From Haladaptatus halobius (GTDB taxonomy: Archaea; Halobacteriota; Halobacteria; Halobacteriales; Haladaptataceae), in NCBI RefSeq assembly GCF_020618475.1, contig NZ_CP085335.1:2108001-2172000 (forward strand): a stretch of 64,000 bases of DNA, in the 5' to 3' direction. The notes below the pieces were generated by a model that was given only the letters and a program-made list of their open reading frames with translations, had not been told where the DNA came from and made no database searches. Below are positions 25,529 to 34,718 of the stretch, piece by piece; position 1 is the stretch's first letter, and every line of letters begins with the position of its first letter. Both the position numbers and the translations under genes were made by a program.

Positions 25529-25602
25529 TGGGTTTGGGCAGATTTGAACTGCCGGCCTCCTCCATGTCAAGGAGGTGTCATAACCAACTAGACCACAAAC
25601 CC
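25529..25602 (-). tRNA. tRNA-Val (GAC)
   Basis: The acceptor strands GGGTTTG (25602-25596) and CAAACCC (25536-25530) pair fully, with discriminator A at 25529. The anticodon arm is CCTCC-TTGACAT-GGAGG with anticodon GAC, and the T-arm is GGCAG-TTCAAAT-CTGCC. There is no intron, and CCA is not encoded. The sequence beyond its 3' end (lower coordinates) is gene-poor and remnant-like, as expected if the gene has served as an integration site. Confidence 0.95.
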
Positions 25603-25765
25603 AGTCGGCTTTCGAACGCATCCCTTCGTTGGCCGCAGGGGTAATTGAAGGTTTCGAAATACCGCGCCGTAACCGGATTTCGATCCCGAGCGCCGGGGAC
25701 GACAGTTTTAAGTCGATGTACGAATGTGTTCATTATAGATCTAAACAATACACTGGTGTTCCACT

Positions 25766-26770
25766 ATGCAGGACTACATCGAACTCGTCACGGAGGGACG
25801 CGACCTCACGCTCGCGCAAGCGCGGGAGGCGGCGAGCGCCGTCTTCGAGGACGCGACCGAGGCCCAGATCGGCGCGCTCCTCTCCGGGCTGCGCGCGAAA
25901 GGAGAGACCGAAACCGAAATCGCGGGGTTCGCGCAGGGGATGCGAGCGGCGGCGCGAACCATCTCCCCCGACCGAACGCCGCTGGTGGACACCTGCGGCA
26001 CGGGGGGCGACGATTACGACACCATCAACGTCTCGACGACCTCGGCCATCGTGGCGAGCGGCGCGGGCGTGCCGGTGGCGAAACACGGCAACTACTCCGT
26101 CTCGTCGTCCTCCGGGAGCGCCGACGTGCTCGAAGAGGTCGGCGTCGTCGTGGATTCGGAACCGCCCGCGGTCGAGCGGGCCATCGAGGAGCAGGGAATC
26201 GGCTTCATGCTCGCGCCCGTCTTCCACCCCGCGATGAAGGCCGTCATCGGTCCGCGGCGCGAACTCGGCATGCGAACCATCTTCAACGTGCTCGGGCCGC
26301 TGACGAATCCGGCGGGGGCCGACGCGCAGGTCGTCGGCGTCTACGATTCCGACCTCGTGCCCATCATCGGTCGTGCGCTTGCACACATGGACGTGTCGCA
26401 TGCGCTGGTCGTCCACGGTTCGGGGATGGACGAGATCGCCGTCCACGGCGAGACGACGGTTGCGGAGGTCGAAGGGGAGGTTATCGAGGAGTACGCGCTC
26501 TCGCCCGAAGACCTCGGCGTCGGTCGCCACGACGTGGCCGCCGTCGCGGGGGGAACGCCCGCCCAGAACGCCCGTGACCTCCGCGGAATCGTTGAAGGCG
26601 ACGTGAACGGCGCGAAACGCGACATCGTGCTGGCGAACGCCGGGGCCGCGGTGTACGTCTCCGGACGAGCGACCTCACTGGAAGACGGCGTCGAACGGGC
26701 GCAGCAGGCGGTCGACTCCGGCCGTGCGGGCGAGCAACTCATGGCGATGGCGGGGGCGGTGTCGGCATGA
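25766..26770 (+). CDS. trpD: Anthranilate phosphoribosyltransferase
   Basis: It transfers phosphoribose from PRPP to anthranilate, the second step of tryptophan synthesis. The 334-residue protein has the PRPP loop CGTGGDDYDTINVST, KHGNYSVSSSSGSADVLE (anthranilate-binding region) and NPAGADAQVVGVY. It begins MQDYIELVTEGRDLTL. A TATA-like CATTATAGATC about 30 bases upstream gives the operon promoter. It overlaps trpF by four bases (ATGA), the first of three such overlaps. Confidence 0.96.
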   Translation: MQDYIELVTEGRDLTLAQAREAASAVFEDATEAQIGALLSGLRAKGETETEIAGFAQGMRAAARTISPDRTPLVDTCGTGGDDYDTINVSTTSAIVASGAGVPVAKHGNYSVSSSSGSADVLEEVGVVVDSEPPAVERAIEEQGIGFMLAPVFHPAMKAVIGPRRELGMRTIFNVLGPLTNPAGADAQVVGVYDSDLVPIIGRALAHMDVSHALVVHGSGMDEIAVHGETTVAEVEGEVIEEYALSPEDLGVGRHDVAAVAGGTPAQNARDLRGIVEGDVNGAKRDIVLANAGAAVYVSGRATSLEDGVERAQQAVDSGRAGEQLMAMAGAVSA

Positions 26771-27402
26771 CGCGGGTGAAGATCTGCGGACTGACCCGCG
26801 AAGACGACCTCCGGATGGCAATCTCGGCTGGAGCCGATGCGGTCGGCCTCCTCGTGGACGTACCGGTCGATTCGCCGCGCGAGATCGACCGGAACCGGGC
26901 CGCCGAACTCGCCCGAAAAGTGCCGCCGTTCGTGACCACCGTGCTGGTGACGATGCCTGAACGACCCGAGCGTGCCGTCGACCTCGCTCGAACCGTCGAA
27001 CCCGATGCAGTACAGGTTCACGGGATGAGCGTCGGCGACCTCGCCTATCTCACGGCGAACGTGGACGCGAACGTCGTCCGAGCCATCGACGCGACGAGGG
27101 AACAACCGGAACGCTACGACGGCGTCGCCGACGCACTCCTGCTCGACGCCGGTAAGGCGGGCGGGACGGGACAGACCCACGACTGGGAACGCGCCCGGCG
27201 AGTCGTCGACTCGCTTGAAACGCCGGTCGTGCTCGCCGGCGGGCTGACGCCGGAGAACGTCTCGGAGGCGGTCGGGACGGTCGAACCGTTCGCCGTCGAC
27301 GTGGCGAGCGGCGTCGAATCGAACGGCGGGGAGAAAGACGCCGCCGCCGTCGAGTCGTTCGTCGGAAATGCGAAGTCAGCGCGGAGACCGGTCGTGCAAT
27401 GA
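26767..27402 (+). CDS. trpF: Phosphoribosylanthranilate isomerase
   Basis: The 211-residue TIM barrel catalyses the Amadori rearrangement of PRA to CdRP. It starts MTRVKICGLTREDDL with catalytic Cys7 in KICGLT. The other catalytic residue, Asp127 in LLLDAGKAGGTG, and the phosphate-gripping LAGGLTPENV and VDVASGVES loops are present. Translation is coupled to both neighbours by four-base overlaps. Confidence 0.95.
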   Translation: MTRVKICGLTREDDLRMAISAGADAVGLLVDVPVDSPREIDRNRAAELARKVPPFVTTVLVTMPERPERAVDLARTVEPDAVQVHGMSVGDLAYLTANVDANVVRAIDATREQPERYDGVADALLLDAGKAGGTGQTHDWERARRVVDSLETPVVLAGGLTPENVSEAVGTVEPFAVDVASGVESNGGEKDAAAVESFVGNAKSARRPVVQ

Positions 27403-28961
27403 TGAACCGCGACGAGTTCGAGACGCTCGCCGAGAGCGACCGGTCCGTCGTCGTCCACGCGGCGACCGACCTCGACGTGTCGGTCGATCCGCTGGCGGCG
27501 TACTCGGCGCTCAGCGGTGACGAGTACGACTTCCTGCTCGAAAGCGCGGAGAAGGTTGCATCCAGCGACCCGGACGGCGCGTTCGACTCGGAGGCGACGG
27601 ACGATCGTCGGGCGCGCTACTCGTTCGTCGGATACGACCCCAAGGCGGTCGTCGCGGTCGGGCCGGACGAAACCGACGTTCGGACGCTGGACGACAGGTG
27701 GAGCGACGACCGCGTGTCACCTATCCCCGCAACCCCCGAGGAAGGGGACGTACTCAACCGACTCCGGGGGGTGTTCCCCAACGTTCCGCGCCGAGGATTT
27801 CCGGACGATGGGGCGTTCTCCGGCGGTCTGGTCGGCTTTCTCGCCTACGACGCGGTGTACGACCTCTGGCTGGAAGAGCAGGGGATAGAGCGCCCCGAGA
27901 CGCGACTGCCGGACGCACAGTTCGTCCTGAACACGAAGACGCTCGTCTTCGACCACGTCGCGGGAACGCTCTCGCTCGCGTTCACCCCCCTCGTTTCGCC
28001 GGCCGACGATCCCGGCGAACTGTACGACGAACTGGTCGCCGAAGCGGAGCGAGTCGCCGACGCGCTCGAATCGGCCGACGACCCCGAGTTCGGGGAGTAC
28101 GTACCGAGAGACGAGACGGCGGAGCCGCGAGCAGCGTACGAGGACGCGGTCGAGCGGGCGAAAGAACACGTCGAAGCGGGCGACATCTATCAGGGCGTCG
28201 TCTCGCGCAAGCGGGAGATAGACGCCGAGATCGATTCGCTCGGATTTTACGCCGCCCTGCGCGAGGTGAACCCCTCGCCGTACATGTACCTCCTCGGCTA
28301 CGACGACCTGACCGTCGTCGGCGCGAGTCCGGAGACACTGGTCTCGGTTCACGACGACCAGATCGTCTCGAATCCCATCGCCGGAACGTGTTCGCGCGGC
28401 GGAAGTCCGATGGAAGATCGGCGACTCGCCGGCGAACTGCTGGCGGACGAAAAGGAGCGGTCGGAACACGCGATGCTCGTCGACCTTGCCCGGAACGACG
28501 TGCGCCGGGTCGCCGAATCGGGGAGCGTGCGCGTCAAGGAGTTCATGAACGTCATCAAGTACAGCCATGTCCAGCACATCGAGAGCACCGTGACGGGGAC
28601 GCTGGCCGAGGACAGCGACGCTTTCGACGCAGTGCGCGCCACCTTCCCCGCCGGGACGCTGACGGGCGCGCCGAAGATTCGAGCGATGGAGATACTCCAC
28701 GACCTCGAAGGGAGTCCTCGCGGCGTCTACGGCGGCGGCGTCGGCTACGTCTCGTGGACGGGCGACGCTGACTTCGCCATCGTCATCCGGACGGCGACGG
28801 TGAAGTCGAACGATTCGGAGGAAATCACGGTGCAGGCCGGCGCGGGAATCGTCGCAGACAGCGACCCGACCGCCGAGTTCGAGGAGACCGAACAGAAGAT
28901 GGGCGGCGTGCTGGCGGCGCTGGAGGCGATGGAACGCGAACTCGCGGAGGTGCCGCGATGA
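27399..28961 (+). CDS. trpE: Anthranilate synthase component I
   Basis: The 520-residue chorismate-using enzyme has the C-terminal catalytic fold with GDIYQGVVSRKREI, NPSPYMYLLGYDDLTVVGAS, PIAGTCSRGG and HVQHIESTVTG. FPAGTLTGAPKIRAMEI and GAGIVADSDP complete the active site. With TrpG-supplied ammonia it makes anthranilate. Start ATG at 27399 overlaps the trpF stop, and its end overlaps trpG by four bases. The usual feedback-site LLES-type motif near residue 48 (LLESAEK) is present, so Trp inhibition is likely. Confidence 0.95.
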   Translation: MMNRDEFETLAESDRSVVVHAATDLDVSVDPLAAYSALSGDEYDFLLESAEKVASSDPDGAFDSEATDDRRARYSFVGYDPKAVVAVGPDETDVRTLDDRWSDDRVSPIPATPEEGDVLNRLRGVFPNVPRRGFPDDGAFSGGLVGFLAYDAVYDLWLEEQGIERPETRLPDAQFVLNTKTLVFDHVAGTLSLAFTPLVSPADDPGELYDELVAEAERVADALESADDPEFGEYVPRDETAEPRAAYEDAVERAKEHVEAGDIYQGVVSRKREIDAEIDSLGFYAALREVNPSPYMYLLGYDDLTVVGASPETLVSVHDDQIVSNPIAGTCSRGGSPMEDRRLAGELLADEKERSEHAMLVDLARNDVRRVAESGSVRVKEFMNVIKYSHVQHIESTVTGTLAEDSDAFDAVRATFPAGTLTGAPKIRAMEILHDLEGSPRGVYGGGVGYVSWTGDADFAIVIRTATVKSNDSEEITVQAGAGIVADSDPTAEFEETEQKMGGVLAALEAMERELAEVPR

Positions 28962-29602
28962 CCCGCGTGCTGTTCGTGGACAACTTCGACTCGTTCACGT
29001 ACAACCTCGTGGAGTACACCGAGGAGGCGCTTCGGGTCGCGGCCGAGCACTCGGCCGTGACCGCACCCGAAGCGACGTTCGACACCGTTGTCGTGAAGAA
29101 CACCGCGTCGCTGGCCGATATCCGCGACGCGGAACCGGACGCCATCGTCATCAGCCCCGGCCCGGGCCATCCCGAGAACGAGCGGGACGTGGGCGTTACG
29201 AGCAGGGTGTTCAGCGAACTCTCGCCCGAGATTCCGACACTCGGCGTCTGTCTCGGGTTGGAGGCGGCGGTACACGTGTACGGCGGCGAGATCGGTCGCG
29301 CTCCGGAGCCGGTTCACGGGAAGGCGTTTCCGGTCAAACACGACGGAATCGGTGTGTTCGGCGGGCTGGAACAGGGGTTCCGCGCGGGGCGGTATCACTC
29401 GCTCGTCTCGACGACGGTGCCCGACTGCTTCGACGTGAGCGCGACGACCACCCACCGAGGCGAAGAACTCGTGATGGGAGTCCGCCACCGCGAGCATCCC
29501 ATCGAATGCGTTCAGTTCCACCCTGAAAGCGTGCTCACGGCGCGAGGGCGGGAAGTAATCGAAAATTTCCTCGTGTGCTACACCAACACGCCAGCCGCGT
29601 AG
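28958..29602 (+). CDS. trpG: Anthranilate synthase component II (glutamine amidotransferase)
   Basis: The 214-residue class I amidotransferase starts MTRVLFVDNFDSFTYN. It has the nucleophile Cys in LGVCLGLEAAV and the catalytic His-Glu in FHPESVLTARG. The residues after the Cys are GLEAAV in place of the more common GHQAI, a variant I associate with haloarchaeal TrpG. It feeds ammonia to TrpE. TrpA, TrpB and TrpC are not here, so the pathway is split as in other haloarchaea. Its last 25 bases overlap a convergent small gene. Confidence 0.94.
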   Translation: MTRVLFVDNFDSFTYNLVEYTEEALRVAAEHSAVTAPEATFDTVVVKNTASLADIRDAEPDAIVISPGPGHPENERDVGVTSRVFSELSPEIPTLGVCLGLEAAVHVYGGEIGRAPEPVHGKAFPVKHDGIGVFGGLEQGFRAGRYHSLVSTTVPDCFDVSATTTHRGEELVMGVRHREHPIECVQFHPESVLTARGREVIENFLVCYTNTPAA

Positions 29603-29739
29603 AGCGCGGCCACGATGAGGACGCCGACGATGGCGACTCGCCAGATGAGTTTGAGGGCGAACCGCACGGCGAGGACGAGCAACACGATCGCGATGACGAC
29701 TGCAAACGCGCCGACAGGTTCGATGGCCAAGGGGACCAT
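29578..29739 (-). CDS. 53-residue small membrane protein
   Basis: ATG at 29739 gives MVPLAIEPVGAFAVVIAIV followed by a second hydrophobic stretch (residues about 10-27 and 33-52), separated by a short basic loop (RFALKLIWR). A longer open frame upstream is not hydrophobic and lies in the trp-nrdJ spacer. Its 3' end overlaps trpG by 25 bases on the opposite strand. No named family is recognised. Confidence 0.6.
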   Translation of the reverse strand: MVPLAIEPVGAFAVVIAIVLLVLAVRFALKLIWRVAIVGVLIVAALYAAGVLV

Positions 29740-30020
29740 AGGAGAAATGACGCAATACCGAATGGTAAACGTATCGGTGGTGTCGGTTTTCGTTCGAGCG
29801 AAAACCGGAAGATAATGGGCGCGGTATGGGGTCGATACCGCGAGAAATATCTTCGTACAGGTCACTTTCGCCCCGGACTGAACACTCTTATAATCCCCGC
29901 CGTATTACTCTGAGTAGGTCGAAACCAGTCGCCAGTCGGGGGACTGTCAATCAAAGAGAATAAACCAGAGGCGTCGCTATACAACTGTACTTGCGGTAAA
30001 GAAAGCAAACTTAATTTGGG
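29740..30020. other. trp-nrdJ spacer with two consecutive hairpins
   Basis: There is no gene here. Two perfect stem-loops lie close together: CGGTTTTCG/CGAAAACCG at 29784-29807 with a six-base loop, and CGCGGTAT/ATACCGCG at 29820-29842 with a seven-base loop. They could end the trp transcript 180 bases after trpG or act in the leader of the small minus-strand gene. The right part (29990-30020) is AT-rich with a CTTAATTT element likely to drive nrdJ. Confidence 0.45.
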
Positions 30021-30047
30021 ATGGGTCAGATGGATTCTTCGTCACGA

Positions 30048-30125
30048 ATGAAACGGGTCGACATGCACATCGAAGGGCGAATCGGTACACAGAGAACCGC
30101 TGAAGCGGTGGTGACGCTCGAATGA
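30048..30125 (+). CDS. Micro-ORF overlapping the ribonucleotide reductase start
   Basis: ATG at 30048 opens 25 codons (MKRVDMHIEGRIG, then TQRTAEAVVTLE). The TGA overlaps the nrdJ ATG in an ATGA arrangement, so ribosomes finishing here could restart on nrdJ. In-frame ATGs at 30030 and 30021 would give 31 or 34 residues. Nearly every codon is clean and the reading frame ends exactly at the nrdJ start, which argues against chance. It may be a leader peptide for coupling or attenuation. No family is known. Confidence 0.45.
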   Translation: MKRVDMHIEGRIGTQRTAEAVVTLE

Positions 30126-33100
30126 GCGGCGCGCACGAGACGGACGCCGACGAGGTCACCCTCCCGGTCAAGCGCACCGAGGGGGCGACCCTCGAAGACC
30201 GGATGACGGGCAACGCGTACCACAACATCCTCCCGGCGCGGTATCTTCGGAAGGACGCGGACGGGAACCTAGTCGAGACGCAGGAGAGCCTGTTCCCGCG
30301 CGTCGCCGAGAACATCGCGCTCGCGGAAGCCGTCTACGAAGCCGAAAAGCGGGGCGTCGAGATCACGGTGACGCCCGACCAGTTGAAACCCGACCACCCT
30401 CGACGGGACGAACTCGCCGCCGAAGTGTTCGGAAAGGGAACTGCGGCGGACGACGAGGCGGAGACGACGCTCACGGTCTACAACGTCAACAAGTTCGCCT
30501 ACGACACCGTCGTCCCCGAGCTCCCCGAGGACATCCGCGAACACGTCGCATCGGTTCGGGACGAGTTCGGCGACCTGATGGGGCAGTTGTCGTTCGTCCC
30601 GAACTCGCCGACGCTGATGAACGCGGGCGACGAACTCCAACAGCTCTCCGCGTGTTTCGTCGATTCGCCCGACGACGACATCACGGATATCCACCAGACC
30701 GCGAAGGAGGCCGCCGAAGTGTTCCAATCCGGCGGCGGCATGGGCTACGCTTTCTGGCGACTCCGACCGTACGGCGACGCCGTGGGTTCGACGGGCGGCA
30801 TCGCGTCCGGCCCCATCACGTTCATGCGAACATACGACCAGATGTGCGAGACCATCGCGCAGGGCGGTGCGCGGCGCGGCGCACAGATGGGCGTCATGCG
30901 CGTCTCGCACCCGGATATCATCCAGTTTATCCACGCGAAGAACAAGGACGTGAGTCTCGCAAACACGCTCCGGCTGAACGACCCCGACGACTACACGCAC
31001 ACATCGTTCAAGGAGGCGCTCGAAGAGGCCCGCGAACTCATCGACGAGGAAGGTCGCGTTCCGAAACACCTCCGGAACGCCGCCGAGGGGCACCTCTCGA
31101 ACTTCAACATCTCCGTGGGCGTCACGGACGGCTTCATGGAGGCGCTGTACGAGGACGAGGAGTTCGTCTTCACCAACCCACGCACCGAAGAACCGCACGT
31201 CGCCACCGAGCACACGAAGGAACTCTACGACATGTTCGGCCTCGGCGAGTACGTCGAGGCTGGCGAAGTGCTCTCGATTCCGGCGAAGGTCATCTGGAAC
31301 CGCATCGTGGAAGGCGCGTGGGAGAACGGCGAACCCGGCGTCATCTACCTCGAGCGGGTGAATAAGGAACACTCCTTCGACGTGGAGAAACACCCCGACC
31401 ACCGGATTCTGGCGACGAATCCGTGCGGCGAACAGCCACTCGAAGAGTACGAAGCCTGCAATCTCGGCCACATCAACCTCTCGACGGTCGCCGACTTGGA
31501 CGCCCCCGACTGGCGCGTCTGGTACGAGGAGAACGGCGACAGTTACGGGTCGCTCTCCGAAGCCGTCGATGCGTTCCTCCGGGACGCCATCGACTGGGAC
31601 GAGTTCGACCACCGCATTGAGTGGGGGACGCGGTTCCTGGAGAACGTCGTCACGATGTCCGACTTCCCGGTCGAGAAGATCGAGCAGAAGGTTCGGGACA
31701 TGCGGAAGATCGGACTCGGCATCATGGGACTGGCCCAGTTGTACATCCAACTCGGCGTCCGCTACGGCAGCGATGAGGGCAACGAGATCGCCCAGCAGTT
31801 GATGACTCACATCAACCACGAGTCGAAGTGGGCGTCCCACGAACTCGCCGAAGCGCGAGGGTCGTTCAACGACTGGTCGGACTCGAAGTACGCGAACCCC
31901 ACCGACTACCCCGAGTGGTTCGAACACCAGACCGGACTTGACCCCGAGAAGTGGGAGGAAGGCTTCTCCATCCGCAACCATAACACGACGACCATCGCGC
32001 CGACGGGAACCACTTCGATGGTCGGCAACACCACGGGCGGTTGCGAACCCATCTACAACGTCGCCTACTACAAGAACGTCTCCGACGACGTGCAGGGCGA
32101 CGAGATGCTTGTGGAGTTCGACGACTACTTCCTCCGCACGCTAGAGGCGAACGACATCGACGTGGAAGCGGTCAAGGAAGAAGCTCAAGAACAGATGGCG
32201 AAAAACGAGTTCTCCGGCGTCGAAGGGCTGGAGAGCGTCCCGGACGCCATCGGCGAACTGTTCGTCGTGACGGGCGACCTGACCGGTAAGCAACACGCCG
32301 CGGTGCAGTGCGCCTGCCAGCAGGGCGTCGATTCGGCCATCTCGAAGACCTGCAACTTCCCGAACTCCGCGAACAAGGAGGATATGGACGAAGTGTACCG
32401 CTACATCTACGACCACGGCGGGAAGGGCGTCACGGTCTACCGCGACGGCACGCGCTCGAAGCAGGTGCTCACCACGCGCGCCGACAACGCCGAGTTCGCG
32501 GACGAAGAGGAGGCCGCGGCGACCATCGTGGAGCAGATCGAGGACGTGTTCGGCGGTATCGAGGGCTTCATCGCCAACGAGGAGGTGCAAGCGGCTCTCG
32601 ACGACGAACTGGAAAATCTCCTCGGCGACGGCGTCACGGGCGGCGCGTACGCCCAGGAGCGCCCGCGCCCCGATGTGCTCCACGGAGTCACGCAGCGCAT
32701 CGACACCGGCTACGGCAAGATGTACGTCAACATCAACGAGGACGAGAACGGCGAGCCGTTCGAACTGTTCGCCACCATCGGCAACTCCGGCGGGTTCACC
32801 AACTCCTTCACCGAGGCGCTGGCGAAGGTCATCAGCTACGCGCTCCGGTCGGGCGTCGACCCGAAAGAGATCGCCGCCGACCTACAGGGAATCCGCAGCC
32901 CGAAAGTCGCGTGGGACAAGGGCGAGCAGATAAATTCCATCCCGGACGCAATCGGCGTGGCGATGCGGCGCTACCTCGACGGGGAAATCGAGAAGGCCGC
33001 CTACCCGCAGCAGGTGACACTCGAAGAGACGACGGACGACACAGAGACGGACGGCGGGGCGATCGAGACGAAAGACGCCTCCCAATCGCTCATCGACGCC

Positions 33101-33199
33101 GGCGAGAGTCCCGAGTGTCCCACCTGTGGGTCGCTCTCGCTGTACTTCTCGGAGGGCTGCAAGACCTGCGAGTCCTGCGGCTGGAGCGAGTGCTCGTAA
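30122..33199 (+). CDS. nrdJ: Class II (adenosylcobalamin-dependent) ribonucleoside-diphosphate reductase
   Basis: The 1025-residue enzyme makes deoxyribonucleotides using B12. It has the barrel Cys in LSACFVDSP (about 177), the active-site block NPCGEQPLEEYEACNLG (about 433-449) and substrate-site TIAPTGTTSMVGNTTGG. CACQQGVDSAISKTCNFP lies in the cofactor region. The C-terminus is a zinc ribbon ending CPTCGSLSLYFSEGCKTCES, with redox-active cysteines that re-reduce the active site. No NrdB-type radical subunit is adjacent, as expected for class II. Translation is probably coupled to the 25-codon ORF ahead of it. Confidence 0.95.
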   Translation: MSGAHETDADEVTLPVKRTEGATLEDRMTGNAYHNILPARYLRKDADGNLVETQESLFPRVAENIALAEAVYEAEKRGVEITVTPDQLKPDHPRRDELAAEVFGKGTAADDEAETTLTVYNVNKFAYDTVVPELPEDIREHVASVRDEFGDLMGQLSFVPNSPTLMNAGDELQQLSACFVDSPDDDITDIHQTAKEAAEVFQSGGGMGYAFWRLRPYGDAVGSTGGIASGPITFMRTYDQMCETIAQGGARRGAQMGVMRVSHPDIIQFIHAKNKDVSLANTLRLNDPDDYTHTSFKEALEEARELIDEEGRVPKHLRNAAEGHLSNFNISVGVTDGFMEALYEDEEFVFTNPRTEEPHVATEHTKELYDMFGLGEYVEAGEVLSIPAKVIWNRIVEGAWENGEPGVIYLERVNKEHSFDVEKHPDHRILATNPCGEQPLEEYEACNLGHINLSTVADLDAPDWRVWYEENGDSYGSLSEAVDAFLRDAIDWDEFDHRIEWGTRFLENVVTMSDFPVEKIEQKVRDMRKIGLGIMGLAQLYIQLGVRYGSDEGNEIAQQLMTHINHESKWASHELAEARGSFNDWSDSKYANPTDYPEWFEHQTGLDPEKWEEGFSIRNHNTTTIAPTGTTSMVGNTTGGCEPIYNVAYYKNVSDDVQGDEMLVEFDDYFLRTLEANDIDVEAVKEEAQEQMAKNEFSGVEGLESVPDAIGELFVVTGDLTGKQHAAVQCACQQGVDSAISKTCNFPNSANKEDMDEVYRYIYDHGGKGVTVYRDGTRSKQVLTTRADNAEFADEEEAAATIVEQIEDVFGGIEGFIANEEVQAALDDELENLLGDGVTGGAYAQERPRPDVLHGVTQRIDTGYGKMYVNINEDENGEPFELFATIGNSGGFTNSFTEALAKVISYALRSGVDPKEIAADLQGIRSPKVAWDKGEQINSIPDAIGVAMRRYLDGEIEKAAYPQQVTLEETTDDTETDGGAIETKDASQSLIDAGESPECPTCGSLSLYFSEGCKTCESCGWSECS

Positions 33200-33302
33200 C
33201 GCTATCATAGCGTCCCATTTTTTCGGGTGTGACGGCCAGAAGTGACAAGTATAGTCACATCTTCTGACTGAGAGATTAGCTAAATCGGAGGACAAGGGAG
33301 GG

Positions 33303-34550
33303 ATGGAATCACGGAGTAATACGTCACGAGGGGTCGTACTCATTCTCGCGGGCTTACTACTCGTCGGACTGACCTTCGGCGCTGGTTGGGCGCTCGCACC
33401 GAACACGGACAAGATACCGACGCGCACGGACAACAACACCACGATGCTGGTCGGCGTGCAGGGGCCGGGGTGGGGTGGGAACGTGACCGCGCTCGACAGC
33501 GACGGAAGCCTACTGTGGACGGTCGGGAGCGCCATCAGCTATCAGGGCGTGTCGAAACTCGAAAACGGAACCGTGTTGGCGACCTTTGCCGACGGCCTGT
33601 ACAGGCGATGCGGCAAGTTCGATTCGCCCTGTAAGCGAACGGGAGTCAGATTTATCGATGCGAAGGGGGAACCGAAAATAGTCGGGCAGTGGAGCTATCC
33701 GGTTCGAACCCGAGAGGACAGCGAGGTTCACGACGCGGAGATGCTCTCTTCCGGCGAGTTGCTGGTCGCAGACATGGAGTACGAGAGCATCTACACACTT
33801 AATCTGACCTCCGAGGAACAGACATGGGTCTGGAACGCGAGCGAGTTCTACGACGCGCCGCCCGACCCCACGAAGACCGACTGGCTCCACATCAACGACG
33901 TGGATAGAATCGGCGAGGGACGCTACCTCGTCAGCGTCAGAAACGCAAACCAGCTCGTCGTCGTCGAGCGCGGAAAGGGCGTCGTAGAGGTGATAAACGA
34001 GAACCGCGACCCTTCGCTTCTCAACAAGCAACACAATCCCCATTGGCTCGGCGACGGAGCGGTACTCGTCGCCGACTCCGAGAACCATCGGGTCGTCGAA
34101 CTCCACCGAAACGAATCGACGGGCCGATGGGAGGAGGCGTGGACTGTGTACGAGGTGGACGGAATCGCACTCGATTGGCCACGGGACGCCGACCGCCTGC
34201 CCAACGGCAACACGCTCATCACCGACAGCCGAAATAACCGCGTGGTCGAGATAACGAGAAATGGAAGCCTGGTGAGTAGCTATCGAGTTCCGAATCTGCC
34301 GTACGAGGCCGACCGCGTTCCGTACGGCGAATCATTCGGAAAACCCTACGATTCCACTAGCGAGTACGACGTGCTCGGAGACCGGAAGGTGGATATCCCC
34401 GTCCTGTCCACGCTCCTCACCGGGGCTCGCCACGTTGTCTCGCTCCCGTTCTGGATCTCGGAACTCCACATCTTTGCCGTCATCCTCGCGGTCGTCCTCT
34501 GGATCGCAGGAGGACTCCTGCTGATAAGAGACCGGTGGATGTCGCCCTGA
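33303..34550 (+). CDS. Arylsulfotransferase (ASST)-like membrane protein
   Basis: The 415-residue protein has an N-terminal helix (about 10-30), a large extracytoplasmic beta-propeller-like domain, and a C-terminal membrane helix (about 385-408). Repeats such as DAEMLSSGELLVADME, HNPHWLGDGAVLVADSENHR and DRLPNGNTLITDSRNNRVVE are the propeller blades of the ASST_2 family. In bacterial ASST the propeller holds the catalytic His. Which His would serve here is unclear, so sulfate transfer is not assured. It follows nrdJ after 103 bases and has its own promoter region. Confidence 0.85.
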   Translation: MESRSNTSRGVVLILAGLLLVGLTFGAGWALAPNTDKIPTRTDNNTTMLVGVQGPGWGGNVTALDSDGSLLWTVGSAISYQGVSKLENGTVLATFADGLYRRCGKFDSPCKRTGVRFIDAKGEPKIVGQWSYPVRTREDSEVHDAEMLSSGELLVADMEYESIYTLNLTSEEQTWVWNASEFYDAPPDPTKTDWLHINDVDRIGEGRYLVSVRNANQLVVVERGKGVVEVINENRDPSLLNKQHNPHWLGDGAVLVADSENHRVVELHRNESTGRWEEAWTVYEVDGIALDWPRDADRLPNGNTLITDSRNNRVVEITRNGSLVSSYRVPNLPYEADRVPYGESFGKPYDSTSEYDVLGDRKVDIPVLSTLLTGARHVVSLPFWISELHIFAVILAVVLWIAGGLLLIRDRWMSP

Positions 34551-34595
34551 TCGGGGGTGGAAACAGTCAAGCGACTCGCACACGGTAGCGTACGC

Positions 34596-34718
34596 ATGAC
34601 CGAGGAACCGAGAGGGCGACCCTGTCCGCTCTGCGAGGAGTCGATGTACCGCCGTCACTGCAAGTACATCTGTCCCCGCCACGGCGTCGTCTACGACTGC
34701 TCGGACAACTTCTGGTGA
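34596..34718 (+). CDS. 40-residue zinc-ribbon micro-protein
   Basis: ATG at 34596 starts a 40-residue protein with CPLC (10-13), H21, C22, C26 and C35. CPRHGVVYDCSDNFW forms its C-terminal half. The Cys/His set is enough for one or two zinc sites. It lies 45 bases after the ASST-like gene and its TGA abuts the stop of the convergent TVP38 gene. The dense Cys pattern supports it as a real small gene. Confidence 0.75.
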   Translation: MTEEPRGRPCPLCEESMYRRHCKYICPRHGVVYDCSDNFW

